This document shows positions 1 through 7,529 of a stretch of DNA of 64,000 bases, one piece after another. Source of the stretch: Leptospira sp. WS58.C1 (GTDB lineage: Bacteria > Spirochaetota > Leptospiria > Leptospirales > Leptospiraceae). The notes under the pieces are model-generated. The model had not been told where the DNA came from. It worked only from the letters and a program-made list of their open reading frames with translations, and searched no databases. How positions within the stretch are numbered: position 1 is the stretch's first letter; each line of letters begins with the position of its first letter. The stretch spans positions 434,001 to 498,000 of the forward strand of contig NZ_CP162137.1 of assembly GCF_040833995.1 (NCBI RefSeq). The letters are read 5' to 3'. The position numbers and the translations under genes are program-made.

Positions 1-1
1 G

Positions 2-211
2 ATCACTGTCGAAGATTTCGGTTCCGGAATTCCTCAGGAAATCGGTAAGTCCATCTTCAATACATTCTTTACAACCAAGGGAGCGGAGAAGGGAACCGGT
101 CTAGGACTTTCTGTCAGCTTAGGGATCGTTAAAGAGCACGGAGGGTTTCTTTCTTTCGAAAGTGCACCAATGGAATATACTCGATTTTTCTTGGATTTAC
201 CCGCGGTCTAA
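2..211 (+). CDS. Sensor histidine kinase, C-terminal end (partial)
   Basis: The reading frame is open from the window edge to a TAA at 209-211 and gives 69 residues. It carries the end of a HATPase_c ATP-binding domain: a G1-type box (VEDFGSGIP), the F-box (FFTTKG) and the G2 box (GTGLGLSV), followed by the usual SFE/F-LDLP ending. This is the catalytic domain of a two-component sensor kinase that phosphorylates its own histidine. The sensor part lies outside the window, so the signal and partner cannot be told. No response regulator follows directly; the nearest is 4 kb downstream, and pairing with it is not supported. Confidence 0.9.
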   Translation: MTVEDFGSGIPQEIGKSIFNTFFTTKGAEKGTGLGLSVSLGIVKEHGGFLSFESAPMEYTRFFLDLPAV

Positions 212-242
212 CAGCGATTTTTGGACCTTCTTCTTAATTTTT

Positions 243-274
243 TTGTCAAATAATTATCTAAGAACGGTTATACT
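243..274 (+). promoter_or_regulatory. Probable promoter with very short or no leader for the CsaA-like gene
   Basis: A good -10 box, TATACT, lies at 269-274, only 5 bases before the ATG at 280. A TTGTCA at 243-248 could be the -35, but the 20-base spacer is too long; CAAATA at 247-252 gives a spacer of 16. Initiation about 7 bases after the -10 would fall on the start codon, and no Shine-Dalgarno sequence is present. This suggests a leaderless mRNA (inference). Confidence 0.45.
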
Positions 275-279
275 AGAAG

Positions 280-627
280 ATGGAATCGATTGAATATACA
301 AACTTAGTCTCGGAAAGACCTTTTGCCAATCTAGACTTAAAAATCGGCAAGGTAATCGGTTTTGAATTGGTTCTCGATAGCGGGGAAAAAGCTTATAGAT
401 TGATCTTGGATTTCGGCGAAGAAGCGGGTATCCGTAAATCCAGCGAACCTATACTTGCTCTCGGAGAGGAAAAAGATTTCTTGGGCAAACAGACATTATG
501 TGTGATGGACTATCCTTCCGCTCATATAGCAAGAATGAGAGCCCAGGCTCTATTTTTAGGTTTTATGGAAGACGAGGAGGAGTTCAGCGAGTCCGATGCG
601 ATCAGCTTCGTCCAACTGGCCTGTTAG
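280..627 (+). CDS. CsaA-like tRNA-binding-domain protein
   Basis: A small protein of 115 residues made almost wholly of one EMAPII/Myf-type OB-fold domain. The pattern FANLDLKIGKVIGFE, then AYRLILDFGEEAGIRKSS, then FLGKQTLCVMDYP and an ending near ALFLGF closely matches the CsaA family, which binds tRNA and has been proposed as a chaperone. The same fold forms the C-terminus of MetG at 20.9-21.3 kb. The acidic segment after residue 97 (MEDEEEFSESD) is a family-variable tail. The start is the only plausible ATG and sits right behind a -10 box with no ribosome binding site. The cellular role of free-standing CsaA proteins remains poorly defined. Confidence 0.75.
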   Translation: MESIEYTNLVSERPFANLDLKIGKVIGFELVLDSGEKAYRLILDFGEEAGIRKSSEPILALGEEKDFLGKQTLCVMDYPSAHIARMRAQALFLGFMEDEEEFSESDAISFVQLAC

Positions 628-692
628 TCTAATCTGAATAAGTAAGAAGCCTTTCCGGCTTCATAATAGCTGATTTTAATTATCTTTCTCCC

Positions 693-720
693 TTGACGGC
701 ACGCAATTTTTACGTATAGT
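693..720 (+). promoter_or_regulatory. Sigma-70-type promoter for the lipase-like gene
   Basis: TTGACG at 693-698 and TATAGT at 715-720 are separated by 16 bases, a near-consensus housekeeping promoter. Transcription would begin near 727, about 26 bases before the ATG at 753. Confidence 0.65.
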
Positions 721-752
721 AAAGCGGCGCCGTCCATTTAAGAATCCTAAAT

Positions 753-2012
753 ATGCCATACAAACCTACAGAACCCAGCATGAAGCTGGGAAAATTCGCA
801 GTTTCATTCGCAAGAGACACATCACTCGGGGTTCTGTCCGGAGTAAAATCCGCACTAACCGGTTCATTTGAATGGTGTGCGAAAAGTTTATCCCAAATTT
901 CGGAAACACCGACTGTAAACGGTACTCGTCTGGGAGAATTTCTGAAAAATACAGGCAAGTCCTTGGGAGAAGCGGGAAGTAAAACGGAAGAAGGTCTCTC
1001 CAAAGCATTCGAGTCGACCGCACAAGCAATGCATACCGCACTAGAAGCTTTGAGCGAAACGGAGTCTTTGATCCAAAGAAAGGTATTCGAGAATATTTCC
1101 GTTTCCAGCGTAGTAGGAGAATCATTCGCGGGAATGATTACCACTTCCGAGATCCAAGCATCTTTTCGTTTGGATGGAAAAGACGTAAGCCCTGAAGAAG
1201 TATTGGCCGATTGGAAAAAGTCCGGATCTAAAAGACCGATCCTTTGTGTTCCGGGTTTATTTTGTGACGAAGGACTTTGGATCAAGAATGGGGAGCCAAC
1301 TTTCTCCGAGATCCTAATTCGGGAAAACTATTATCCTTTTTATCTTCGGTTCAATCCGGGGGCTCATATCTCTGACAACGGATCTAAACTTTTGGAATTA
1401 ATGAGAAAGGTTCTGGAAGATCCGGATATAAAAAGTAAAAAATTCGACGTGATCTGTTATAGCCAAGGAGGTCTCGTCTTTAGAAGCGCTTTGTATTCCT
1501 CGGGAAAAGAGGGTAATCCACTTTCCTCTAATATTCAAAAAGTATTATTTATCAGCTCTCCTGACGGAGGTTCTTATATCGAAAAGGTGGGATTCTGGCT
1601 GGGGCTTGGGGCGGAAGCTTTGCCTGTGTTCCCTGTGCAGTTAGTAGGATATATAGGAAACCAGAGAAGTGAAGCAATGAAGGACCTTTCTCATGGGATT
1701 ATCCGAGAAGAAGATTGGAAAGAAGGTACACATCTCGGCAGGTACGGGAAAGAAAAATATTTCGGAGAATTGGATGAGATAGATGCCTACCAGATCTATA
1801 GTTTTGTTTCGGAAGAAGAAGGGGACTGGTCTTCTTGGATTGGAGACGGTATCGTGGAAAAACCAAGCCTTTCATTTTTGAGCGATTCCGTATTTCGAAC
1901 AAAATCCAATCCGGAAACTAGAGTTAAGATCTTGAAAGGATTATCTCATTATCAGATCATACCATCTTCCGAATTGAGGGAATATTTTCTGAAGATTTTC
2001 ATAGGAAAGTAA
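753..2012 (+). CDS. Alpha/beta-hydrolase, PGAP1/lipase-like
   Basis: 419 residues. The N-terminal third (to about residue 145) is helical and of no recognised family. The rest is an alpha/beta hydrolase: PILCVPGLFCDEGLW forms the strand and oxyanion-hole region, and the nucleophile elbow is CYSQGGLVFR with Ser as nucleophile. A late GLSHYQII supplies the likely catalytic His. The elbow and the SSPDGGSYIEK segment resemble PGAP1/triacylglycerol lipase-type serine esterases. No signal peptide is evident. A near-consensus promoter lies just upstream and the gene ends 5 bp from a convergent gene. The substrate cannot be predicted. Confidence 0.75.
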   Translation: MPYKPTEPSMKLGKFAVSFARDTSLGVLSGVKSALTGSFEWCAKSLSQISETPTVNGTRLGEFLKNTGKSLGEAGSKTEEGLSKAFESTAQAMHTALEALSETESLIQRKVFENISVSSVVGESFAGMITTSEIQASFRLDGKDVSPEEVLADWKKSGSKRPILCVPGLFCDEGLWIKNGEPTFSEILIRENYYPFYLRFNPGAHISDNGSKLLELMRKVLEDPDIKSKKFDVICYSQGGLVFRSALYSSGKEGNPLSSNIQKVLFISSPDGGSYIEKVGFWLGLGAEALPVFPVQLVGYIGNQRSEAMKDLSHGIIREEDWKEGTHLGRYGKEKYFGELDEIDAYQIYSFVSEEEGDWSSWIGDGIVEKPSLSFLSDSVFRTKSNPETRVKILKGLSHYQIIPSSELREYFLKIFIGK

Positions 2013-2017
2013 GGGTT

Positions 2018-2482
2018 TTATTTAACCCAACCCTTCTTTTTATATTCTTCGTATCCTAATTTCAAAGCGTCTTTTATTTGAGAAAGAAGGACTGGGTCCT
2101 TTTTCTTTATATAAAAACAACTTTTGCCTTTTAAACATTTCAATAACTCCGGTTTGAAAAATTTTTTCAATTCCGGCTGAGAGTATACAGGCATAAAATA
2201 AAATCCAACATATCCCTTTTGAACGAGTAGGCCAGCGAAATAGACTTCGGGCTTTTTTTTGCCGTCTACCTCGATCTCCATCTCGCTCACCAATCCGTAT
2301 TGGCCTCCCGTATCTCCTCTTTCTTTGAGGCTTCCCTTTTTATACGGTTTTATTAACTCCTTGATCTCTTCAAAAATCGGGACTAGTTCCGGTTGTCCTG
2401 GGGATTTATCTTCGTATTTTATCCCTTGTTTAGGGGAGGAACTTGCCTTCTTGGCCTTCTTCTTCGCTGGCATGTTTCGCAT
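2018..2482 (-). CDS. DUF1801-like protein with basic N-terminus
   Basis: I chose the ATG at 2482 because GGAAGGAAG lies 8-11 bases upstream; a longer frame back to a GTG at 2551 lacks such a site. The resulting 154 residues start with a lysine-rich tail (MPAKKKAKKASSS), then a compact domain with YFAGLLVQKGYVGFYFMPVY, a run of KPELLKCLKGKSCFYIKK, and an amphipathic C-terminal helix ending in GYEEYKKKGWVK. This resembles the DUF1801 (YdhG-like) fold. Function is unknown. The gene converges with the lipase-like gene, stops 5 bp apart. Confidence 0.65.
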   Translation of the reverse strand: MRNMPAKKKAKKASSSPKQGIKYEDKSPGQPELVPIFEEIKELIKPYKKGSLKERGDTGGQYGLVSEMEIEVDGKKKPEVYFAGLLVQKGYVGFYFMPVYSQPELKKFFKPELLKCLKGKSCFYIKKKDPVLLSQIKDALKLGYEEYKKKGWVK

Positions 2483-2542
2483 TTTGCGGACTTCCTTCCG
2501 ACCAAACAAGATTTTTTCGGGGAATATTCGTTTTATAAAAAG

Positions 2543-2586
2543 GATCTTCACAATTTTATACTCCGCGTATAAAAATTGTGAAGATC
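2543..2586. promoter_or_regulatory. Long near-perfect inverted repeat between divergent genes
   Basis: The 310-bp gap 2483-2792 separates the DUF1801-like gene (minus) from the PLC-like gene (plus). It holds a 19/20-bp inverted repeat: the left arm (2543-2561) starts GATCTTCACAATTTT and the right arm (2567-2586) is its reverse complement except for one extra A/T. The centre is TCCGC. TATAC sequences at the inner ends of both arms look like -10 elements. It could be an operator, a divergent promoter or an RNA hairpin in the leader of the minus gene. The remainder of the gap is AT-rich with no visible gene. Confidence 0.6.
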
Positions 2587-2792
2587 GATTAATATTATAT
2601 AAACATAATGTATGAGCGGTTGCTCACTTAACTCTGTTTGTTTGTGGTCCCACTAATTCATTCGAAAATTATAAATAACGATCGTTTTTCATAAAAATAA
2701 ACAGATGTAAGCCGCTTATAAGAAGAAGCTTGTTACAAGTTAAGCCTTCGAAATAATATGTTTCCACAGAAGTAAAAAAGGTGAATGGAAAT

Positions 2793-4073
2793 ATGAAGAG
2801 AAAATTGATCATGCTTACCGTTTTGCTGATAAGCTTGTCTTCGACTAGTTTGTTTGCAAGTAGAGGAGCAGTAACTGAAAGTCCGATCGATATATTCGAA
2901 AAGTCTGCGGAAGCAAAATCGCTCGCTGTGCAAAGACAAGTGCAAGTGGCTGCAAACCTACCTGTGCATAAAGCTTTGTTTTACGGTACACACAATTCCT
3001 ATAATAGCAAAGCGTATGCAGGACCTTTCTTTTCTTACGCTTTCCCGAACCAACAGGTCTCTATCACCGACCAGTTGAGATTGGGAGCTAGGTTTATAGA
3101 ATTGGATATTCATTATTATTTGAGTACGAATTTCAAAAATGATTTCTTGCTCTGCCACGCTAAATCGGACGATTTAGGATGTAACGTATTCGATCGCCCC
3201 GCTAGTAAAGGATTGGAAGAGATCCGCAACTGGATCTCTTCCCCTCAAAACAGGAACGAAGTTCTTATTCTGTACTTCGAGGATTATCTGGACGGAAGGG
3301 CCGACCAATTTTTAGGAATTGTAAGGAACTACTTGGATCCTTATCTTTACAGATATAGCAGCGGTTCGTGCGGAGATATTCCAAACGCATCCAACATGCC
3401 TAAACTCAAGGATATGGTTTCATCCAATAGAAGGATCCTGATGATGAGTAATGGATGTTACGGAGGGGCTTGGAACCAATACTCGAAGAGGATCTTCTTC
3501 GGAAGCAACACGATCAGCCCTAAAAATTTTCAAGGATATCCTAGCTGCAACTGGTCCCGAAGTGTATATGATAACACCATGACCCGTGTTTTCAACGATA
3601 GCACCAATTATTTCGGTATCTACGACGGCGTGAAAGAAAGTGGAGTATTCACAAACGATAATATTGCTCAAATGTTGGCTTGCGGGATCAGCGTATTCGG
3701 AATAGACCAATTCAATCCTGATTTTGCAAAACGAGGGCTTTGGTCTTGGGATAATGCGGAGCCTAACGATTACGGTGGAGCGGAAGATTGCCTCCAGATC
3801 GTAGGAAGCGGACGATGGAACGATAACAGATGTTCTAATAGCTATCGTTACGCTTGTAAAGACGGAAGCGGAAACTGGGCGATCACTGACTCTTCCGGAA
3901 ATTGGGCAAACGGAAAGAGCGCATGTTCTTCTAGAGGCTGGAACTTCTCCGCTCCTGTAACTCCTTACGAGAATAAAAAACTACAAGAGGCAAAAATCGC
4001 GAAAGGAGTTTCGGAAGTTTGGGCAAATCTTACCGACCAGTATTCTGAAGGATATTGGGAAGCCGGAAAATAA
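2793..4073 (+). CDS. Secreted PI-PLC X-like protein with a C-type-lectin-like tail in permuted order
   Basis: 426 residues from the ATG at 2793, which has AAGGTG 9 bases upstream; a GTG at 2781 is too close to that site. Residues 1-23 are a signal peptide. A phosphatidylinositol-specific phospholipase C X-type barrel follows: GTHNSYNSK with His67, RFIELDIHYY, and LLCHAKSDD supplying the second His. The tail from about residue 315 carries C-type lectin hallmarks: EPND at 323-326, EDC, WND at 342-344 and YACK, and only afterwards GKSACSSRGW, ENKKLQEA and VWANLTDQYSEGYW. In a standard lectin fold the second group comes first. It probably binds or cleaves lipids or glycans outside the cytoplasm. 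A terminator follows. Confidence 0.8.
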   Translation: MKRKLIMLTVLLISLSSTSLFASRGAVTESPIDIFEKSAEAKSLAVQRQVQVAANLPVHKALFYGTHNSYNSKAYAGPFFSYAFPNQQVSITDQLRLGARFIELDIHYYLSTNFKNDFLLCHAKSDDLGCNVFDRPASKGLEEIRNWISSPQNRNEVLILYFEDYLDGRADQFLGIVRNYLDPYLYRYSSGSCGDIPNASNMPKLKDMVSSNRRILMMSNGCYGGAWNQYSKRIFFGSNTISPKNFQGYPSCNWSRSVYDNTMTRVFNDSTNYFGIYDGVKESGVFTNDNIAQMLACGISVFGIDQFNPDFAKRGLWSWDNAEPNDYGGAEDCLQIVGSGRWNDNRCSNSYRYACKDGSGNWAITDSSGNWANGKSACSSRGWNFSAPVTPYENKKLQEAKIAKGVSEVWANLTDQYSEGYWEAGK

Positions 4074-4100
4074 TCTAACTTACTTTCCGCTCCAACGCGA

Positions 4101-4138
4101 AAAACGGGATCTCCGAGAATTCGGGGTCCCGTTTTTTT
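4101..4138 (+). terminator. Rho-independent terminator
   Basis: AACGGGA at 4103-4109 pairs with TCCCGTT ending at 4132, with further pairing toward the loop, and is followed by a run of seven T. It ends the PLC-like transcript. Confidence 0.85.
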
Positions 4139-4273
4139 ATTTTTCCCCCAAATCCGTCAAAATTTTATCGTCGACTTAAACATTATAAAAACGGATAATT
4201 TACGCAAAATAAAAGTTTTAAGTCGGCCCATTCGGAGGTCCCGGCGGGCTCATTAAGGAAAAATGTCAGATTT

Positions 4274-4945
4274 ATGATCCAACCTTTCTTTAAAATTTTA
4301 TTTGCGGAAGATAACGAGACTTCTGCCGAGTTACTCATTCATTTTTTAGAAAGGTTCAACTTCGAAGTGGACCATGTCGTGGACGGAATGGCTGCGGAAC
4401 TTAAATTAAGAAAAACGAAATATGATTTGGTCCTTTTGGATAATATGATGCCCGTACTTTCCGGTGTTCGTCTCGTAAGCAAGATCCCTGATCTGAATAA
4501 AAATACTCCGATCATCTTTCTGACTGCGAGTAATGAAAAAGAAGATGTGGTAGCTGCGGCTCATAGCAAACAACTTGTGGGATATATTCTCAAACCTTTC
4601 GATCCGGAAAAACTTTTGCAAAAGATCGTCTCAGTTCTCAAGATCCCCGAGAAAATGATCGTGGACAAAAAAAAATACCCATTCTCCATTGAAAGGACTC
4701 AAAATGTTTCTTATGGGATCGGAGTAAAATTGCTCGGTTGTCCTTTCCAAAAAAATGCCGAGAAAATCGCTCAAGAGATCGCTTTCATCCTGAAAGAACT
4801 CCCGGGAGTCCGAAAATTTTTTATCGAAGTAGGCGAAGAATTCTATTACCACAAAAAGTCTCAGGAAATACTGAGTTCCCTCATTACCCGCCTGGCCTCC
4901 AAATACGAGATCAAGGAAGAAGATATTCTCATACTTTCTTCTTAA
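4274..4945 (+). CDS. Response regulator with CheY-type receiver and unknown C-terminal domain
   Basis: Residues 5-123 form a receiver domain: acidic pair in FAEDN, phospho-acceptor Asp56 in LLDNMMP, Thr in FLTASN and the conserved Lys in YILKPFD. The C-terminal 95 residues have no DNA-binding helix-turn-helix that I recognise; they contain a GIGVKLLGCPF segment and a mixed alpha/beta pattern. So this is an orphan regulator with a possible protein-interaction output. No sensor kinase adjoins it. The start is taken as the ATG at 4274; an ATG at 4263 runs into a stop at once. No strong ribosome binding site is seen. Confidence 0.8.
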   Translation: MIQPFFKILFAEDNETSAELLIHFLERFNFEVDHVVDGMAAELKLRKTKYDLVLLDNMMPVLSGVRLVSKIPDLNKNTPIIFLTASNEKEDVVAAAHSKQLVGYILKPFDPEKLLQKIVSVLKIPEKMIVDKKKYPFSIERTQNVSYGIGVKLLGCPFQKNAEKIAQEIAFILKELPGVRKFFIEVGEEFYYHKKSQEILSSLITRLASKYEIKEEDILILSS

Positions 4946-5002
4946 TTTTTTTGGAACCGGCTTTTTAGCTCCCGGTCCCAGTTGTATAAAGAGGAGAAAT
5001 GA

Positions 5003-5455
5003 ATGTTTCGCAAAATTTCGAAAATAACCGCGATTTTGTTGGTGTTGGGGACGACCGCCCTACTAACTCAGGGTTGCCATCATAAATGGATGTCTCATGA
5101 AAAAAGGGCCAATTATATCGTCAAAAAACTTAAATCCGAACTGGATTTAACGGATACACAAGCTGCGGCCTTGGATAAAATTAAAGAGGACGTGCTTGCA
5201 AAACGGAAAGAGCTTAAATTGGGCGGACACTTCTTCCCTAAGGAATCAGTAGAAGAACTTCGTGCAGACAAATTGAATCCTGAAAAATGGAACAAACTGG
5301 GCGAAGAAAGAGAGAAAAAGATAGCAGCTCTTAGAGTATTTTTTACCAAAAAGGCAGTGGAATTCCACGCGGTATTAACCCCCGAACAAAGAGGGAAACT
5401 GGCGGATCTAATCCTTAAGTTCCAAAGTAAATTCGATAAGGAAGACGAGGATTAA
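5003..5455 (+). CDS. LTXXQ (Spy/CpxP/ZraP-like) lipoprotein
   Basis: A 150-residue lipoprotein. The signal peptide ends in a spirochaetal lipobox (LLTQGC, Cys25). The mature part is almost entirely helical and holds two LTXXQ motifs, LTDTQ at 49-53 and LTPEQ near 126, the signature of the Spy/CpxP/ZraP/CnrX family of periplasmic chaperones and stress or metal sensors. A His pair (CHHKW) directly follows the lipidated Cys. GAGGAG lies 6 bases before the chosen ATG at 5003; an out-of-frame ATG at 4999 overlaps it. The gene directly precedes an ECF sigma factor, so it may sense envelope stress for it (inference). Confidence 0.8.
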   Translation: MFRKISKITAILLVLGTTALLTQGCHHKWMSHEKRANYIVKKLKSELDLTDTQAAALDKIKEDVLAKRKELKLGGHFFPKESVEELRADKLNPEKWNKLGEEREKKIAALRVFFTKKAVEFHAVLTPEQRGKLADLILKFQSKFDKEDED

Positions 5456-5479
5456 TTTCCAAAGTTCTTCGGAGGTAAA

Positions 5480-6037
5480 ATGGGAGAGGCAGAATTTTCC
5501 CGCTTCGTAGAGGAAACCAGGGAGATCGTCTTAGCGGCGATCTCCCGTTACTTGTATGAACGATTTGCATACGCGATAGACGATGTCGCACAGGAAACAT
5601 ATCTTCGCGCCTATAAGGCATTACAAAAAGGTCAATTCAGAGGAGACTCTAAGTTGACAACTTGGTTGTACACTATCGCTCGGAACGAGTCCATTCGGAT
5701 GAATGAAAATCTGATAAGAGAAGAGACCAAGGCGGAGAAGGCCGGAAAAAGATCGGAAGAAGATTCCAGAAGTTTCGTTTTTGAAAGAGAACAACCTGAG
5801 GATAGAGAAAATCTTCCTACATGGGAAAAAGCAAAACTTTGGATCGGCAATCTACCGGAAGCGTATAGAAGTGTGATCCAATATTATCTTTCCGGATATT
5901 CCGAAAAAGAGATCGCCGAAGTTCTGGGAGTTCCTGCCGGAACCGTAAAATCCAGGGCGGCTAGAGGGAAGGAAATGTTGCGAAGAATGCAGAACTCCGA
6001 AAAAAGAGAAGGAGGAGAAGTATGGGGAAAATATTAA
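5480..6037 (+). CDS. ECF-family RNA polymerase sigma factor
   Basis: 185 residues with the two conserved parts of an ECF sigma factor. Region 2 spans about residues 10-75 and includes DDVAQETYLRAYKAL and TWLYTIARNESIR, for -10 recognition. Region 4 spans about 125-175, with LPEAYRSVIQYYLSGYSEKEIAEVLGV read in two parts and a VPAGTVKSRAARGKEML helix-turn-helix for -35 recognition. A charged linker lies between. GGAGG precedes the ATG. The next gene starts inside its last 16 bases, so the two are translationally coupled, the usual arrangement for a sigma factor and its anti-sigma factor. Confidence 0.9.
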   Translation: MGEAEFSRFVEETREIVLAAISRYLYERFAYAIDDVAQETYLRAYKALQKGQFRGDSKLTTWLYTIARNESIRMNENLIREETKAEKAGKRSEEDSRSFVFEREQPEDRENLPTWEKAKLWIGNLPEAYRSVIQYYLSGYSEKEIAEVLGVPAGTVKSRAARGKEMLRRMQNSEKREGGEVWGKY

Positions 6038-6324
6038 AAGATTGTTTACCAATGAAGGAAGAGATCGAAAAAAGAAAATCGGATCCGAACTGGTCCAAAA
6101 ATTTAGCTTCATGTGTGATCGACAGATACATAAAGGAAGAAAGTTCTAAAAAGCTGGTTCGATTCCCGATTAGAAATGTATTGGCGGCAGCGGCCGCTCT
6201 CCTCTTAGGCATTTCTATCGGATGGTATACTTTTTCCGGACAATTCAACTCGGAAGATGAATACTATCTTGGTGTCTCTTCTATTTTGGAAGGTGAATCT
6301 TACCTCTCCACTCTGGAAGAATAA
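6022..6324 (+). CDS. Small membrane protein, putative anti-sigma factor
   Basis: 100 residues with one transmembrane segment at about 56-75 (ALLLGISIGWYTF), a charged cytoplasmic N-terminus and a short acidic outer tail. The start ATG has AAGGAGG inside the 3' end of the sigma gene, and the frames overlap by 16 bp. Position and topology fit an anti-sigma factor, though the zinc-binding HX3CX2C motif of ZAS anti-sigma factors is absent. The short outer tail could contact the LTXXQ lipoprotein, as in the CnrYXH arrangement. The functional call is inference from context. Confidence 0.6.
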   Translation: MGKILKDCLPMKEEIEKRKSDPNWSKNLASCVIDRYIKEESSKKLVRFPIRNVLAAAAALLLGISIGWYTFSGQFNSEDEYYLGVSSILEGESYLSTLEE

Positions 6325-6330
6325 AAAGGT

Positions 6331-6364
6331 CGGGCCCGAGTATTTGGGCCCGTCATTCTTTCTT
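6331..6364 (+). terminator. Probable terminator after the sigma factor operon
   Basis: CGGGCCC at 6331-6337 pairs perfectly with GGGCCCG at 6346-6352 across an 8-base loop. The following tract is T-rich but interrupted (TCATTCTTTCTT), so termination may be incomplete. Confidence 0.6.
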
Positions 6365-6489
6365 AATAGGAGTGCGAACGCTGCGGAATAAAAATTCCGA
6401 TAGATACTTCGGTAATTTCGAAAAAATTGCAAGCTTAATGAACATTCTACTACACGTAGCTCCTATATTCCCCCAGGAGGAAAATGTTT

Positions 6490-6843
6490 ATGAAAAATCT
6501 ATCACTCACAGTTCTGGACGGTTTTTTAACCGTTGATCCCGAATTAAAGAGGACCCAAGCAGGAAAGTCGGTCACAAATTTTACTGTGGCGGTTAATCAT
6601 AACTACAAAAGAACGGAAGGAGAAGAATCCGAAGTCTCGTACGTGGATGTGGAGGTCTGGGAAAGACTCGCCGAAAATTGTTCCGAGTATCTTAAAAAAG
6701 GAAAAAAGGTAACGGTAATCGGGCATTTAAAACAGGATCGATGGAAAAATCAGGAAGGCCAATCCCGTTCCAAGGTCAAAGTAATAGCGGACGAGGTCCG
6801 ATTCGACAGTTTCGGAGATAGAAAAGAAAAAGAAGCGGCGTAA
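6490..6843 (+). CDS. ssb: Single-stranded DNA-binding protein
   Basis: 117 residues from the ATG at 6490, which has AGGAGG 9 bases upstream; the ATG at 6484 is only 3 bases from that site. A single OB-fold domain: GFLTVDPELKRTQAGKSVTNFTVAV at the start is read in two parts, then EVSYVDVEVW and LKKGKKVTVIGHLKQDRW. It coats single-stranded DNA during replication and repair. It is shorter than the enterobacterial protein and lacks the glycine-rich linker and the acidic DDDIPF-like tip that recruits partners, which suggests a minor or accessory SSB or the short form seen in some spirochaetes. Confidence 0.9.
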   Translation: MKNLSLTVLDGFLTVDPELKRTQAGKSVTNFTVAVNHNYKRTEGEESEVSYVDVEVWERLAENCSEYLKKGKKVTVIGHLKQDRWKNQEGQSRSKVKVIADEVRFDSFGDRKEKEAA

Positions 6844-6856
6844 TACCCTCCTGGGC

Positions 6857-6884
6857 GAGGCCTTGGGAGGATTTCCAAGGTCTC
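6857..6884 (+). other. Hairpin downstream of ssb
   Basis: GAGGCCTTGG at 6857-6866 pairs with CCAAGGTCTC at 6875-6884 with a single G-T pair and an 8-base loop. Only a short T-rich stretch follows, so it may be a weak terminator or an mRNA-stabilising hairpin. TTGACG at 6892-6897 just after it could be the -35 of the next gene. Confidence 0.5.
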
Positions 6885-6931
6885 ACCTTTCTTGACGGTT
6901 CTGGTCGGTCCTTGGTTTATGTAGGAAAAGG

Positions 6932-7477
6932 ATGCTTACTATCATTTGGGCCGGGGGACAACCCGGAAAAATTTCGGCATTGAGAAGAATGACCCAAGAA
7001 GAATGGGACCTTCTCCGCCGCGACCTTCCGACTAACGTGAAAACTTATATAGACTGCGACGAAGATACGATACTAATTTTTCATCCTAATTTTTCGGAAA
7101 AGGAATTGATGGAGATCGAGAATTTCGACGACCTCAAATTCTCGGATGGTTTGATTCCGGTGATCACCAAGGATGAGAAGGGTCTTGTTTTGATGCAGGC
7201 ATTCTCCACTTTAGAAAGTTTAGAACTCAGCCAAAAAGAATCCATGGGAATCTATTTTAGCAGATCCAGAAACCGGCTTTGGAGAAAGGGCGATACTTCC
7301 GGACATATCCAAAAACTGAGAAGGATCCTCGCACCTAAAGACGGAAGTTTTGTCGTGTACGAAGTAAAACAGGAAGGTGCAGCCTGTCACGAAGGATACT
7401 ATTCCTGTTTTTTCAGAGAGCAGGATAGAAGCGGGAACAAAAACTTAGCTCCGGAGATCCCTTTTTTGGGGAAGTAG
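6932..7477 (+). CDS. hisI: Phosphoribosyl-AMP cyclohydrolase with a displaced metal-binding motif
   Basis: Residues about 68-172 are a clear PRA-CH (HisI) domain, which opens the ring of PR-AMP in histidine synthesis: DGLIPVITKD, FSRSRNRLWRKGDTSGH and the Cys pair ACHEGYYSCFFR. In the usual enzyme a DCDxD motif between the SG(N/H) and ACH segments gives one zinc Cys and the magnesium Asp residues. Here that place reads APKDGS and has lost the Cys and two Asp. Instead an N-terminal extension of about 65 residues contains DCDEDTILIF at about 41-50, very like the missing strand. The domain is fused to no HisE. Start ATG at 6932 follows GGAAAAGG. The metal site may be rebuilt from the N-terminus. 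Confidence 0.8.
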   Translation: MLTIIWAGGQPGKISALRRMTQEEWDLLRRDLPTNVKTYIDCDEDTILIFHPNFSEKELMEIENFDDLKFSDGLIPVITKDEKGLVLMQAFSTLESLELSQKESMGIYFSRSRNRLWRKGDTSGHIQKLRRILAPKDGSFVVYEVKQEGAACHEGYYSCFFREQDRSGNKNLAPEIPFLGK

Positions 7478-7529
7478 AGGTTCCGTAAATAGGAATATTC
7501 GCCGATAGAAATACGAGGCAGATGCGGTT

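Noticed and set aside
710..1285. Minus-strand open frame opposite the lipase-like gene
   Set aside because: The plus strand has a clear hydrolase with a promoter; the antisense product shows no family features.
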